Positions 12,398 to 23,580 are shown, counted from the first letter of the stretch. The stretch: 64,000 nucleotides of DNA from Heliocidaris tuberculata (GCA_025618425.1 CM046844.1:6291957-6355956), one strand, 5' to 3'. The notes: a model not told the origin generated them from the sequence alone. Translations and numbers: made by a program.

Positions 12398-15163
12398 TTA
12401 GATAGGTAATACATCATTCATTTTCTTGTTGCATGCAAGTTCCTTGACAAGTTTCTCCCACATAAGTCTCTGACCATATCTATCTTCTGACCATCGAAAA
12501 TACGGTTTATTCTTACTGAGGAACAGCCGGACTAGATATGGTAAATTGTCATCAGGAATGTCTCCCTTGAAAATCAAAATAATCTTCTCTAGTTCTACTT
12601 CATTCATGTGATCAACCGCAAGGCGGAGTTTTCCGATGAATGCATGATTGTCTACAGCTCGATCGCTCACGATCAGGATGCTTTTATAACTTTGCTCGAT
12701 GACCTCGGTGATGGCATCGATGTAGAACATTCCAAGTGGAAGATCGTCATCTCCACACACGATCCTGTTGAAATCAGGAAGCCGCTCTTCGAGTCCTGGT
12801 TTCAATATTCCTCTCACCCACTGTTCGTCATCGTCTTCGAAAGCGAGATTGATGTCGTACTCGTAATCGAGTCTCTCGCGTTCATCGTGGTCACCCTGGT
12901 CGCCAACAAACAACAGTTTAAAATGGAAGCACTTGTAGTTAATCAACCATCTCCGTTGGTATGCCAAAATGCATACCACCGAACAGGTCACAATAACGAA
13001 CGTGGAGACAACATACACAATGACCCTAGGCCCGCAGACCCCTCTGGGATCAAACTTCAAGATGGGCTGATTCCTAAACTTGGACAGAGAAGCTTGCGAA
13101 CAGTTGGTTTGATCCGGGTGGTTAATGCCGACTGTCTCCTTCTTTAGCCAATCAACGAACCACCGAAGGTCACAGTTGCAACCGAACGGATTGTAAGACA
13201 CGTCTAGTGTTCTTTTGGGAAGGATCGTACCTTCTTTAATTGTTGTAAGATGGTTGTGGGAGATGTAGAGAGAACTTAGGCGTGTGTTCGCAGCGAACAA
13301 ATCTACAGCTAACTCCTTGATTTCATTACTCTCGACTGATACACCTACTAAAGAAGTGAGCTCTTTGAAGTGTTGTGACGTCAATTCCTTGATCGGATTC
13401 TGGTCCATGTTCAAAAACAGTAAAGTTGAAAGGTTCTTGAAAATATCTTCGTGAAGATATTTTATATTGCATTTTACCATATTTAAGTTTTTGAGATTAT
13501 GGAGTCCACGGAATGTTCCTGGAAGCAACTTATTCAGTTTGTTGTCTTTGAGGTAAAGATATTCTAACTTTGACAGGTTCGACAGAACTGGAACATCCGT
13601 ATAAGGGTCCCAGAAGCTGACAGCTGATAACTCACAGCCATGCATTTGTAATCTCTGAAGGTTCGTTAATCCCCTAAATAATTTATAGGTCAGTTGTTTT
13701 ATTGACGTATGAGACAAGTGCAGGTTGGTTAGTTCGTTAAGATTGGTAAAGGGGGTCCAGGTAGAACCAAAACTCGGAAGAGACGCTAATCGCAATTCCT
13801 GAAGTCGATCATTTGTTGCAAAAACTGCGTTCTCAATTGTCACAATGTGGTTTTTCGAAATGTTGAGAAAAGTTAGGTTGGTCATTCCGTAAAAGGAGTT
13901 CTTATCGAGACGCGATAGTCTGTTATATGAAATGTCCAATGACTGGAGTGATGGCAGGTTCCATCCCTCACGTGTTGTTACTATAAATTTGATAGTACCC
14001 CTTGCTAAGCTGAGACTGGTCAGCGACGTTAGACCGCCAAACTGCTTTGGATTGAGTTGCGAAAGGTGATTCTTGGATAAAATCAAGGATCGGAGCCTAG
14101 GACAAAATTGTCTTAACATGTCACTATTAACATGGGAAATTATATTTCCAGTTAGGTCCAGAATTTCTAGAGAACCGAGTCCTTCAAATGAGTTGTTTTG
14201 AAGAGTTTTTATGCGACTCTGGTGAATATCTAATCTTAAAAGTTTACTCAGACCCCAAAAGGCACGAGAGGGCATGGTATATATTTTGTTGCCTTGTAGA
14301 TCTAAATATGTCACAGGGGGCAATGCGTGAGTCTGGTTAAAAGACGGGGGGATGGGTAATATTGCTGAAATGTCATTATTGGCCATACTGAGCTTCTTTA
14401 AAGAAGACATTCCTATGAAATGGAGGACGCTGAAATTCAGAAAGTGATTTCTGCTTAAACCTAGCTCTCTTACACCATTAAGATGTTGGAACAAGCCACT
14501 TTGAAGAGATGTGAGATTATTGTAAGCGAATTCTAGTCTATCAATTCGTGCATCTTTGAGAGGCAGAAAGTCATCTTCGTGAAATTTTGATATTATGTTT
14601 GCAGCGAAAATAAGCTTGGACAGGTTTCTGCTCTTGAAGCCTACAAAGTTCATTCTCGTGATATGGTTGTGTTTCACATCTATAAGTCTTAATGTGCTGA
14701 CAGAATTCAAGACATTACCGGGAAAGGAGTCCAGTCTGTTATTCGACAGGTCAACTACCTGAAGCTTTCGATTCTTTGAGAAGAGACCAGACGGCAGAAA
14801 CGTAATATTGTTGTTGGCAATATTTGTGGAATTCAGATTTGGCAACGGATCAAACACTCCTCGCTCTATCATGGTACTTAGAACATTCGATTGAAAGTTT
14901 AAGGACACTAAACGTGGAAGGCCACGAAGAGATGTGTTATTCAACTTTGATAATCGGTTGTCATTCATGTTCAAAATGGTAGTTTCTTCCGGAAGAGTAG
15001 CTGGTATCGCCTTCAGGGAACGGTGAGAGCAATCAGCTTTCAATCCATCACTGGTTACTTCATATCTACAGGGAACTCCTGTCAAGTTCTTAGGAAGAAC
15101 AACAGAACTCATTGCCGCTGATAGCAGCATAGATCCTACCCACAAAAATTGAATGTTTTCCAT
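12398..15163 (-). CDS. Toll-like receptor, single exon, complete
   Basis: Encodes a 921-residue membrane receptor expected to sense microbial ligands or an endogenous ligand and signal through TIR adaptors. Seen: hydrophobic signal peptide (about 1-22), an N-terminal cap with Cys32 and Cys45, about 25 leucine-rich repeats of LxxLxLxxNxL type (about 60-680), a C-terminal cap starting NPFGCNCDLRW, one membrane span (about 713-734), and a TIR domain (about 767-906). TIR box 1 reads YDINLAF, the BB loop DDDLPLG keeps the proline but not the usual RD, and box 3 reads LMWEKL instead of FW. Intronless coding and the single C-terminal Cys cluster match the main sea urchin TLR class. The start is the first Met, directly before the signal peptide; the stop is TAA. 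The sequence just upstream (T-run then AAAG, near 15170) could be an acceptor for a 5'UTR intron. No frameshift is seen, so the gene appears intact. Family certain; orthology to any named TLR cannot be given. Confidence 0.96.
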   Translation of the reverse strand: MENIQFLWVGSMLLSAAMSSVVLPKNLTGVPCRYEVTSDGLKADCSHRSLKAIPATLPEETTILNMNDNRLSKLNNTSLRGLPRLVSLNFQSNVLSTMIERGVFDPLPNLNSTNIANNNITFLPSGLFSKNRKLQVVDLSNNRLDSFPGNVLNSVSTLRLIDVKHNHITRMNFVGFKSRNLSKLIFAANIISKFHEDDFLPLKDARIDRLEFAYNNLTSLQSGLFQHLNGVRELGLSRNHFLNFSVLHFIGMSSLKKLSMANNDISAILPIPPSFNQTHALPPVTYLDLQGNKIYTMPSRAFWGLSKLLRLDIHQSRIKTLQNNSFEGLGSLEILDLTGNIISHVNSDMLRQFCPRLRSLILSKNHLSQLNPKQFGGLTSLTSLSLARGTIKFIVTTREGWNLPSLQSLDISYNRLSRLDKNSFYGMTNLTFLNISKNHIVTIENAVFATNDRLQELRLASLPSFGSTWTPFTNLNELTNLHLSHTSIKQLTYKLFRGLTNLQRLQMHGCELSAVSFWDPYTDVPVLSNLSKLEYLYLKDNKLNKLLPGTFRGLHNLKNLNMVKCNIKYLHEDIFKNLSTLLFLNMDQNPIKELTSQHFKELTSLVGVSVESNEIKELAVDLFAANTRLSSLYISHNHLTTIKEGTILPKRTLDVSYNPFGCNCDLRWFVDWLKKETVGINHPDQTNCSQASLSKFRNQPILKFDPRGVCGPRVIVYVVSTFVIVTCSVVCILAYQRRWLINYKCFHFKLLFVGDQGDHDERERLDYEYDINLAFEDDDEQWVRGILKPGLEERLPDFNRIVCGDDDLPLGMFYIDAITEVIEQSYKSILIVSDRAVDNHAFIGKLRLAVDHMNEVELEKIILIFKGDIPDDNLPYLVRLFLSKNKPYFRWSEDRYGQRLMWEKLVKELACNKKMNDVLPI

Positions 15164-15169
15164 TTTACT

Positions 15170-15180
15170 CTTTAAAAAAA
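15170..15180 (-). promoter_or_regulatory. Possible 3' splice acceptor 5' of the TLR start codon
   Basis: On the minus strand a run of about ten T is followed by AAAG and then AGTAAA before the TLR ATG. This fits a polypyrimidine tract plus AG acceptor, which would put a noncoding 5' exon further right. It may be chance in AT-rich DNA. Confidence 0.25.
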
Positions 15181-15271
15181 AATGACAATGGCGCCTCGTT
15201 TTTTTAGCAAAATGTAGACATTTTTGTATGGTGAAATATGTTTTTGGTTCCGTAATCTCTCAAGCAAATGG

Positions 15272-15545
15272 AAAAGGTCACTTTCTTTGATTAAAGTTCA
15301 CGGCGTACTTTTTAATGTAATTGCAACCAGTTCTTCGTAAGCTTTTATGTTGCTTGATTTGCCTCTTTTGTTCCTGAATGGCGCAGATCTGTAGAATTAG
15401 AAGAGGTCACATTCCTTGGTAAACGGTCACGGCCTACGTCTTAGGGTCACTGCAACATGGACCAGTTCTTCGTATGATTTTATGTTGCTTGATTTGCCTC
15501 TTATGTTCTTGAAATCGTAATGCACCAGATCTGTAGATTTTAAAA
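15272..15545. repeat. Imperfect ~130-bp tandem duplication upstream of the TLR gene
   Basis: Two diverged copies lie in tandem. Both contain 'cagttcttcgta', 'ttttatgttgcttgatttgc' and 'agatctgtag'. They lie 110-380 bp upstream of the TLR start codon, so they fall in its promoter or 5' leader. The open frame across the second copy shows nothing protein-like. Confidence 0.7.
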
Positions 15546-15639
15546 TGGAAAACAAAAGAAGTGAATTCCGATTCAAATTATCATAGAAGCGTTCATCATC
15601 TCTTATTGCTCTCATACACGAACGACTATATTGAATCCC

Positions 15640-15669
15640 CTATTAATATTATTATTATTATTATTATTA

Positions 15670-15727
<58 letters not shown>

Positions 15728-15770
15728 ATAATTTTATCATTATTATTATTTATTATTATCATTATCAAGT
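15640..15770. repeat. (TTA)n microsatellite
   Basis: ATT/TTA trinucleotides for about 130 bp with a few interruptions; Ile-rich or Asn-rich frames over it are artefacts. Confidence 0.95.
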
Positions 15771-15950
15771 ATTTCGTGTCATCTGTGCCTGGGAGGGGAA
15801 AAGCGAACTGAATCATTGTAACACTCAGGTCTTTCCTCCCGATATAACTGATTGGGATGTGCAGGTGTACCACTACCAAAGAACAAAGTGTCCCTGATCC
15901 CACGCTGTGTCATCACAGAGACAGTTCAAACTATGAAAACAATGGCTGGT

Positions 15951-16181
15951 ATTCTGAACTCCGGTTTAACTTAAACTGCCTTCTAAGTGTGGTTTAAAGC
16001 TAGCCTAAACCTGCCATAAAACCGGAGTTTTAGAAAATCACATTCTGAACTCCGGTTTAACTTCGGTTTAACTACAATCTAAGAGTGGTTTTTACTTTGT
16101 ACAGAAATTTAGACTGGACTTGCGGTCTCAGTTTTTAATTAAACTCTGGTTTAACTTAGACTAGAGTTGGAGTTCAGAATA
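15951..16181. mobile_element. Palindromic MITE, ~230 bp
   Basis: 'attctgaactccggtttaac' at the left recurs inverted as 'agttggagttcagaat' at the right, with a further direct copy at about 16043. 'ggtttaactt'-type motifs fill the interior. Confidence 0.75.
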
Positions 16182-16736
16182 TGGACCAATGTGTTCACAC
16201 TGTGTAGAGGCCGAATAGTTAAAAGGAAAGCCAAGCAATCACCTTTCTCATTCTTTTGCCTAGATCATTACATACTAGTGACGACGCAAGCAAAGCACAC
16301 TGGGAGCCACAGAGAAAGTCAAAGTGTATATACACGCCACAGTATGACCATGGTGTTGAATATTATTGCACACTTTCATATATTTTTAGACCTAGCTGAG
16401 TAGGAGATTATATTTTTCCAATGTATTTTGAAAAGCAAATTGAGGATAGATTTATGAATAAAAACTTTTTCTTTTTACTGAAAAGTATTTGGCTTTAACT
16501 ACATAATAAGTTATTTTTGCAAAGCTCTGTTGTAAAGCAATTCTGATGTACTGAAGATGCTATCCTGTACAAACAACATAAAATCTATAAATGAATGAAA
16601 AAATGAATAAAGAAAGAAATGAATGAATGAAGAAATTAATAAATAAATAAACAGCTATAATTATTGTTACGAGGTAGAAGGGACCTGGCCTTGCGACGAG
16701 CATCTGTAATAAAACTGTATTTCAATTTTCTCTCAG

Positions 16737-16782
<46 letters not shown>

Positions 16783-18710
16783 AGAATATTTCACCATGCT
16801 ATAAAAGGAATTAACACAAGTGTCTGTTTGAGTATGATATCGACGAGTAAAGTAAAATATTATGTGCACGACAAACCAAGTGGTTATTTCCGCGGCTTTT
16901 TTAAATGCATGCAGTACATGCAAAATGATAATGTCTCGGCTGTGTTAACAATAGCAATGTGCCTCATATGCATCCTGGATTTAGCTTTGGTTACCCAAGC
17001 CTGCGGTGCACACGAACCGCATACTGCATGATCTATATTCGAGTATAGTGGTTTTTTGTTTTGTTTTTAAGTATTCTTTTATTCATTTCTTTTCAGTGAA
17101 ATCAACAGCTATACAAAAATAGAAACATTACAATCATGAATAAAGTATAAACAGAAACTTATACAATTAATTACAAGTAAATATATATATGTAAAAAATG
17201 TATACATTCATGGAAGAACTAAGAATTTACACATACATTCACTTGTAATTCACTCAATATCTCAGCTTACTTGAAATTATACTGATATACAACTGAAAAA
17301 TATATACCTTTGCGTTATCTGCAAAAATGTATACATTCATGGACGCATAAAGAATTTATACAACTGAAAATATTCCTTAAATATAACTATTCCTTTTATA
17401 AGTTTTTTTTTTTTCACTGTAAGAACTCACTCACTGGTTGAGTTGGCATTTCATCAAAACAAATATCCCCCCGATTGTTCAAGAGGTCTATATAATAGCA
17501 GTCCCGTATAATTGGACATCCAATGACATTTTCCACAATATTTCTTCGATCTTTAAAAAATAAGCAAGTAATTGATGCTTAGTACGACACAATGTTCTTT
17601 TCTTGTCTCTCCCTCTTTCTCTCTCTCTCTCTATCTGTTTCTCTCTTTCTCTCCATTTTCCTATTGCTCTCTTCTTCTCCCCTGTCTGTCTCTCTCTCTC
17701 TTTCCTCTCTCCTCTATCGAAAATGATTGTGTCGGTATAACACTAGAGCGATTTATGTATCACTCCTTGGTTGTGATAAGTATACTATTACTTCTCATGT
17801 TCAATTAAGTTTGACAAAAGCCTGTAGTAATGACTAATTAGAACCCTTTCAAGAAGTGCGATATTGACATGTTACTTTGGAGAGATTACGATACTGAAAG
17901 AGTTTCAATGGGAGGAAAAATTAGAGCTAATTAAAATTTTATACAAAAAAAGGGAAATAAAAATCTTCCTTTCACTCTGCTTTTTATGATTCGCCATTAG
18001 AAATTCTTGTAACCTTGCAATCCCCTTAAAAGGAAACCACCCACTTTCTCCTGTTTCACCCCAAAATAACAAGCTACTTCGTGTGTATGCGCGTGAGTGT
18101 GTGGGTGTGTGTGGGTGTGTTGTGTTAGTGATGCAGTGTACTTTCCAGTTTGTAATATACTACTAATACGCTAAAATTAACCTACCCTATATGCACACAA
18201 ATGTCAAAGTCTGTTGGAAAACTAGCGTAGCCCGGGGACTTTAGGGGGTGGGGGAAGGGGGGGGGGGGGGAGGCAAAGCCTCCCAATTATAAATGCATTG
18301 TTTAGCTGTAAATTTGCTGTAACTTTACCTGTTAAAAAAGATGTTAGAAATAATTCATAACATTACTTATTTCAAATTAGTGCAAGATAAATCCATCAGA
18401 TAAGAATTAATTGTAGTCTTTTATAGGGCCACGCATGAAGGCTATAATAATCAATCGTATTTTATGTTAAATCAAAACACTTTCAAGATGTTAATATACT
18501 ACTGCCGAAGAGAGATAGAGGGGAAGGGGTGGTTCAAAATGCAGTCTCTTCCCAAGGAATGTTGGGTTGCACTGTCGTTAGAAAAAAAATTGACAATGAC
18601 GTCCTAAAAGAAAAAAATGGTCGCCTCAGCTCAAGTAATTCAATAGATTAGTTATACCGTGGGGACCACCCCCCCCCCCGTATCTTCACTTCCAAAGGAA
18701 ACGCGCGATA
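16182..18710. other. Gene-free region with LINE-like tail and CT tract
   Basis: Contains a (TGAA)n-rich stretch (16580-16650), AT-rich sequence with repeated 'aaatgtatacattcatgga' (17196, 17324) following a TTTTATTCATT tail at 17077, a (CT)n tract (17600-17720), (GT)n (18090-18125) and poly-G near 18255. Exons joining the 69-codon exon at 18763 could hide here, but none was convincing. Confidence 0.5.
16735..16782. repeat. (TA)n microsatellite
   Basis: Perfect TA dinucleotides for about 44 bp. Confidence 0.95.
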
Positions 18711-18762
18711 TTTATGACAAATATGAATGAAAATTGACATTGGTTGATCGAAATGAGCTTAC

Positions 18763-18969
18763 CTTAAAGTGGAAATAACTATCACAGGCTTTTTGAAAAG
18801 AAATAGCTGACTTTCTTAATTCAACTGGAACAAATTCCCGAAAATAATGTGGTCTCAAACATCCATGACATCTAAGAAGAAATTCAAGAAATGCAAGGAC
18901 TTTTGTCGATAAGACGTTATACCAATGAACAGCTCTTATTAATAACGTCCAAACCATATCATCCAGCAT
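18763..18969 (-). CDS. First coding exon (69 codons) of an unidentified gene
   Basis: The frame starts MLDDMVWTLLIRAVHWYNVL, reads 69 codons and ends in a consensus donor (AAG, then GTAAGC) in phase 0. Its composition (W, C, F, H, balanced charge, no low complexity) is unlike the surrounding repeat-derived frames and looks like an alpha-helical protein N terminus. On the minus strand, CCAAT motifs occur about 60 bp upstream (19023-19041), as in a short promoter. I do not recognise the family. Following exons should lie to the left, between here and the TLR gene or beyond it, but I could not place them. In principle the donor is phase-compatible with the possible acceptor before the TLR start, but a membrane receptor with this extension ahead of its signal peptide would be odd. 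A chance frame remains possible. Confidence 0.55.
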
Positions 18970-20255
18970 TATGATATGCCAATGTGTCTATCAGATGCAT
19001 GGTAATGAATAAAGCCCTCTGATTGGTTCATTGGTTACTACTGTGGTCTGTGTTTGAGAGCTTTTGATCCAGCTACCCGAGAGAATGGATGTTGACTGGG
19101 AATAAAGAGCCTTGCTTCTCTGCAATTCTTCCACTTGTAATTGAACTTTAAACTCTAAACCACTAAACAAACAAAAAAACAAACAACAACAAACAAACGA
19201 ACAAACAAACAAACATAAAAAGACTGAGAAATTATCACACTAGAGTCTACACCGGATAACTAGTACTAATATTATTAAGACAACTTTAATAATATTCTTC
19301 ATGTAAATTCTCCTTTCATGACTGCACTTAGCGAATTAAAGGGGGCAAGGGGAAGCCCCCCCCCCCACAGAGTTTCAAGCTATAGAAGAAAAAAAATCAG
19401 TTGAGTTCCCAGTGAAGAGAGGAAATCTTTGCAAAGTAAATAATTATCAAATTTCTGTTAAAAACCTGATAAAGTAGTAGTTTTCTCAACAGTTTTCTGC
19501 TCGGCCGCACTGCGGCTTCGCAATACGTTGATATGAAGAATATTTAAAAAAATGAAGATGAAGTAAACTGCTCTTAATCACGTTAATAGATCATTCCAAT
19601 TAGAAAAATCGAACGCTGTTCTTATTGATGAATTGAAATCAGTGTGAAGTATCCCCAAACATGCATATAAATCAATAAAAATTATGCATGTTCTGTAAAA
19701 AATTTTAGCTTCCTATAGTTCACAAATAATTAAATTCAATAAATTCTGCTGTTACAATTGCAAAAATTGCAAACAATAATATCATTTCAAATTCAAAATG
19801 ATAAAAATAATGTACAAATTAAGAAGAGATTGGGAAAGGGAACGTCCATAGCCCTATCCAGTCCACACCCCCTCTCCCCTATACCCCACCCCTCCTTCCT
19901 CTCAAATTAGTACCCAGAAAGGTGATTTTCTTGCTGAAATACATGAATAAACGTTGGGTCGGATGCTTTTCTCCTCCACACCTGACGCAAAGCTCCAGAT
20001 ACGCCACTGCATGATGACTGGTTTATGTACTGTTCATAACAAAAGCGATAAAGATTATTGTCCTCGCATAACTCGACTTTCTCTTTGGAAGCTCTCTGTA
20101 TCGGTTTGGAATATCAAGGAAATGCAGTAACCCAACTTGTTAATGGGGTATCAAGACTATAATGTGCAAGTGTATATATGTAAAATTCCTTTTAACACTA
20201 TATAAATCCAAAATATAACTATAGGCCTACATTATCATTATTCTCAACATATAAT
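18970..20255. other. No gene recognised
   Basis: Beyond the CCAAT motifs there is AT-rich sequence with an (ACAAA)n patch (19165-19215), poly-C near 19357 and 19870, and a 'ccactgcatgatgac' repeat end. No coding exon seen. Confidence 0.5.
19020..19045 (-). promoter_or_regulatory. Paired CCAAT motifs upstream of the 69-codon exon
   Basis: Minus strand reads 'accaatgaaccaatcagag': two CCAAT cores about 9 bp apart, some 55-70 bp upstream of the ATG of the unidentified exon. Position and spacing fit a proximal promoter. Confidence 0.35.
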
Positions 20256-20309
20256 TTTATAGGGGGATCCAGGGATGGGCCGAAATGACTGCAGTACCAT
20301 TGGCGCCCC

Positions 20310-20440
20310 CCCCCCCCCAAAAAAAAAGAGGAAAGAGAGAAGAAAGAGAAAACAGGCTAAGTAAGGGTAAGGAAGAAAGAAAAGGAGAGGAAGGAAGAAA
20401 GAGAAGCAGGGGGAAGAAGGGAGGGAGAGAAAATGAGTAA

Positions 20441-20492
<52 letters not shown>
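20310..20492. repeat. Purine tract with (GA)n
   Basis: Poly-C, A-run, then GA-rich sequence ending in a perfect (GA)n of about 44 bp (20448-20491). Confidence 0.95.
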
Positions 20493-20493
<1 letters not shown>

Positions 20494-20999
20494 GAGCCTG
20501 TTAAGGATCATGTAAAATAATGCCTGGACCCCTACAAACAGGGCCAGACCGGTAATGTAGAGAATTTGGAATCAGTCGAGAAGCTCATTTCGCTTGGGAG
20601 CAGATACACTCAACTATATCGTCGAATCTAGTACAGGCAAACAAGAATTATAGATAACAGTCTAGAAAATAATATAAGCTATATGCATATCAATATCTAA
20701 AAACAAAAACAAAAAAACAGCTGATACGGGTATAGAAAGCTGGTTGCCGCATCATTTTCTCAATTTTATTAATTTTTTTAATGTTTCATTTACTGACTTC
20801 ATCTTGAAGGTTCCCTAAAAGCCCTCAAATTCTATTTTAAAATAATAACAGTAAAAGTTGTTACTATTCATTACTCTCAGTGGTGGATAAACTAAGGGGA
20901 CATATTTGTGCCCTTACTCTCGCTATAAAAAAATTACATTTTTTAGGAAATTTTTCTTTACACTAGTTGGACATTGATGACTATCACCTCCCCCTGTCA

Positions 21000-22130
21000 A
21001 GGGCGTCGCTAGAACATGGGGGGGGGGGGGGGTGACACCCTAATCTCGCCCCCACTAATAATAATAAAAGAATATCACAGATTAGTGATCTTGATCTTTC
21101 TTACAACTCAAACGTTAATGCTCTTTATTTTGCTTGTAATAATCGAAATTATTTAGTTTTGTTGCCAATTATATTGTATATTGTTAATTGCACAATAGAT
21201 ATCGTTATACTTTGAAAAATGAAAATGTAACGAAATAAAATCTAAATCTCAAATCTGATCATACAGGCCCATTTTTGCAAGGAGGGGACTTACGCCTTTT
21301 GACTAAATATCCCCTTTTCAATTTCTAAATTTATGCTAGCGAGCGAAGCGAGCGAGCATTTTTTAAAAAAAACTCTTTGTAGAGAAAATGTACAGAAGCT
21401 ATATACAGAAGTTAATGATTATCTGGAAACCTCGCTGCCCGAATATGAAGTGGTGGTTCCCGAATATCGGAACTTTGAGAAGTCTTCGGGGGAGGTTGCC
21501 AAATGAGGACGCATTTTGCCCGAATGTCAACTTTCCAATTTTTACATTTTTGCGAGCAAGCGAAGCGAACGAGCAAATTAAAAAAAAACTTTTTTGCAGA
21601 GAAAATGTACAGAACATACAGAAGTTACATACAGACGTTACATAATTATTTGGGAACCTTCCTACCCAAATATGTGGATATTCTGGCACCTAACTTCGCT
21701 TCCCGAATATGAAGTGTTGGTTGCCCGAATGTCTGACGGAACTTTGAAAATCCTCGGGGGGGGGGGGGTGCAGCTTATTGCCGAAGGGGGACGCCTTTTG
21801 CCCGAATATTAACTTTCCAGTGTTTTTTTTTTGTGAGCGAGCAAAAAATTGGCCAGTTTTTCCTTCTTTTTCTTTCCTTCCCTTTTCCTTTCCTTTTTTT
21901 GTTTTGTTTTGTTTTGTTTTTTGTTTTTGTTATCCTTTCCTTTCCCTTTTCTCTTTTCTTTTCTTTTTTCTTCTCCATTCTCTTTTCTCCTTTCCCCCTT
22001 TCCTCTTCCCTAGCCCTTTTCCCCCTCCTTTTTTTTATTTGCCGACAGAGGTGCCGCATTTGCCGACAGCGATTTTAAGTAGGGGGTGTGACACACCCTC
22101 ACACCCCTTCCCCCGCTAGCGACGCCCCTG
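21000..22130. repeat. Dispersed repeat with GCGAGCGAAGCGAGC motifs
   Basis: Starts 'aagggcgtcgctagaaca' plus poly-G and ends 'ctagcgacgcccctg' (inverted). Inside are two to three copies of a unit with 'agcgagcgaagcgagcgagc', 'gaaaatgtacagaa' and 'cccgaatatgaagt' (21335, 21550, 21830), and a CT-rich stretch (21840-22060). Related copies are at 5040-5400 and 39270-40500. Frames are repeat-derived. Confidence 0.75.
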
Positions 22131-22138
22131 CCCTGTCT

Positions 22139-22139
<1 letters not shown>

Positions 22140-22175
<36 letters not shown>

Positions 22176-22176
22176 T
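22140..22176. repeat. (TC)n microsatellite
   Basis: Perfect TC dinucleotides over about 30 bp. Confidence 0.9.
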
Positions 22177-22231
22177 TAATTTACACATTTCTCCTCCCCT
22201 CTCCAGGTAACATTACCCTGGATCTGCCACA

Positions 22232-22392
22232 GGGCCCCGTTTCATAAACTTTTTTAAAATCAATATCAACTACCTTATTTCTATAACAAATTCGCTCTCA
22301 GCCAATCATATTCAATGATTTCAGTAGCTTATAACAATTTTTGTAACTTGTTATTGATAGGAAGAAAAAAAAAGTTTTATGAAATGGGGCCC
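22232..22392. mobile_element. Palindromic MITE with 'ctctcagccaatca' core
   Basis: Ends 'gggccccgtttcataaa' and 'ttttatgaaatggggccc' are inverted; the core 'gctctcagccaatca...ttcagtagcttataaca' is shared with the elements at 45237 and 52727. Confidence 0.85.
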
Positions 22393-22493
22393 AGGTCTGT
22401 AAATTGTAGCTTTACCTGTCAATCTCTCCTCGAATCTTTAGTAGGATTTTCTTTCTCATCTCCAAAATACATGTTGTGATGTGAAAGCTACGG

Positions 22494-22733
22494 AAGTCGA
22501 CTTGTTTGGGACAAAAATACAAGATGACGAGTTTCAACAACTTGTCATCTTATCTTCTTGTCTCAAACCAGTTGACTTGCCAAGTTCCAATAACAAGTCT
22601 ACTCGTCTTCTTGTCTGAAACAAGTCGACTTACCGAGTTTCAACAACTCGTCATCTTGTCTTCTCATCTCAAACCAGTCGACTTGCCGAGTTCCAACAAC
22701 TCGTCTTCTCGTCTTCTTATCTCGTCATCTGGG
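22494..22733. repeat. ~53-bp tandem repeat with GTCGACTTG
   Basis: Four units starting at about 22495, 22570, 22623 and 22674, each with 'agtcgacttgccgagttcc'-like and 'aactcgtcatcttgtcttct'-like parts. Confidence 0.85.
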
Positions 22734-22734
22734 C

Positions 22735-22860
22735 CCCGTTGCATAAAACTTACCATTAACGGTAACTTTGCCATCAATGGTATCTCCCATGGAAACCTTG
22801 TTTTGATTGGCTTAATTTGATTGAACTTACCGAATTACCATTCATTTTACGTGAGAGTAG
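22735..22860. mobile_element. Half MITE ('gggccccgttgcataaaa')
   Basis: One terminus of a common gggcccc-type MITE abuts the tandem array above; 'accattaacggtaac' and 'ccatggaaacc' follow, but no matching inverted end is clear. Confidence 0.5.
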
Positions 22861-23369
22861 TATGTGTTTTCACGATCAAGAACGGAATAACATTGGAGAA
22901 AATGATGCCACAACTAACTTTTACCGTATCAGTTTTTGTTTTGTCTTTTTTTTTAAATTTTGAGATTGTTAACTTGCATTATATCATTTTGATATAATTA
23001 TACGTATAGCTTATGCAAATGTAATATATATTTTTTTTAGATGTGAGTTGTATTATTTATCAATTCTTATTTGTACGAGATGAAAGTTAAATCAAAAGGG
23101 GTATCAAAACAGTGATAATATGTATCGATAAGCGGAAATTTTCACTCTCGATTTTAACAAATGACAAAGCTTCCGCGCGGGAGAGGGGAACCAGCTCCCC
23201 CTACCAGGGACGCGATCCGACCTATAGTACTCCCCTCCAAAAATAAAACCCTGGCTAAGACGGTGTAAATAGAAGGTTAAAAACTTCCAACGAACGTGAA
23301 TTATTGGCCTTTTTTCATCTTCAGACTTTATGAGAGTACACAAAAGCTATATACGTATAATATGGGACC

Positions 23370-23580
23370 AGGGGCAGATCCAGGATTTTGTATAAGGGAG
23401 GGGGGGGGGGCACACAAATGCAGGATTGTCAACTTTGGGAAAATGCTTGGAGGGAGATCCGTATTTTCCGTTCTAAAAAAGGGGGAGGGCACATTGCATT
23501 GTTTTCTTTCAAGGGCGGGGGGGGGGGGGGAGGCACGGGCCGGGATACCCGCCCCTAAATCCGCCACTGTATGGGATTGT
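23370..23580. repeat. Poly-G 'ggatccaggatttt' dispersed repeat
   Basis: 'ggggcagatccaggatttt' with poly-G (23398, 23517) ending 'aaatccgccactgtatggg'. The same style of repeat recurs at 28440, 29020-29330, 43690, 44270 and 44840. Confidence 0.7.

Noticed and set aside
12608..13147. 179-codon plus-strand frame inside the TLR gene
   Set aside because: It is the antisense shadow of the TIR and transmembrane coding sequence.
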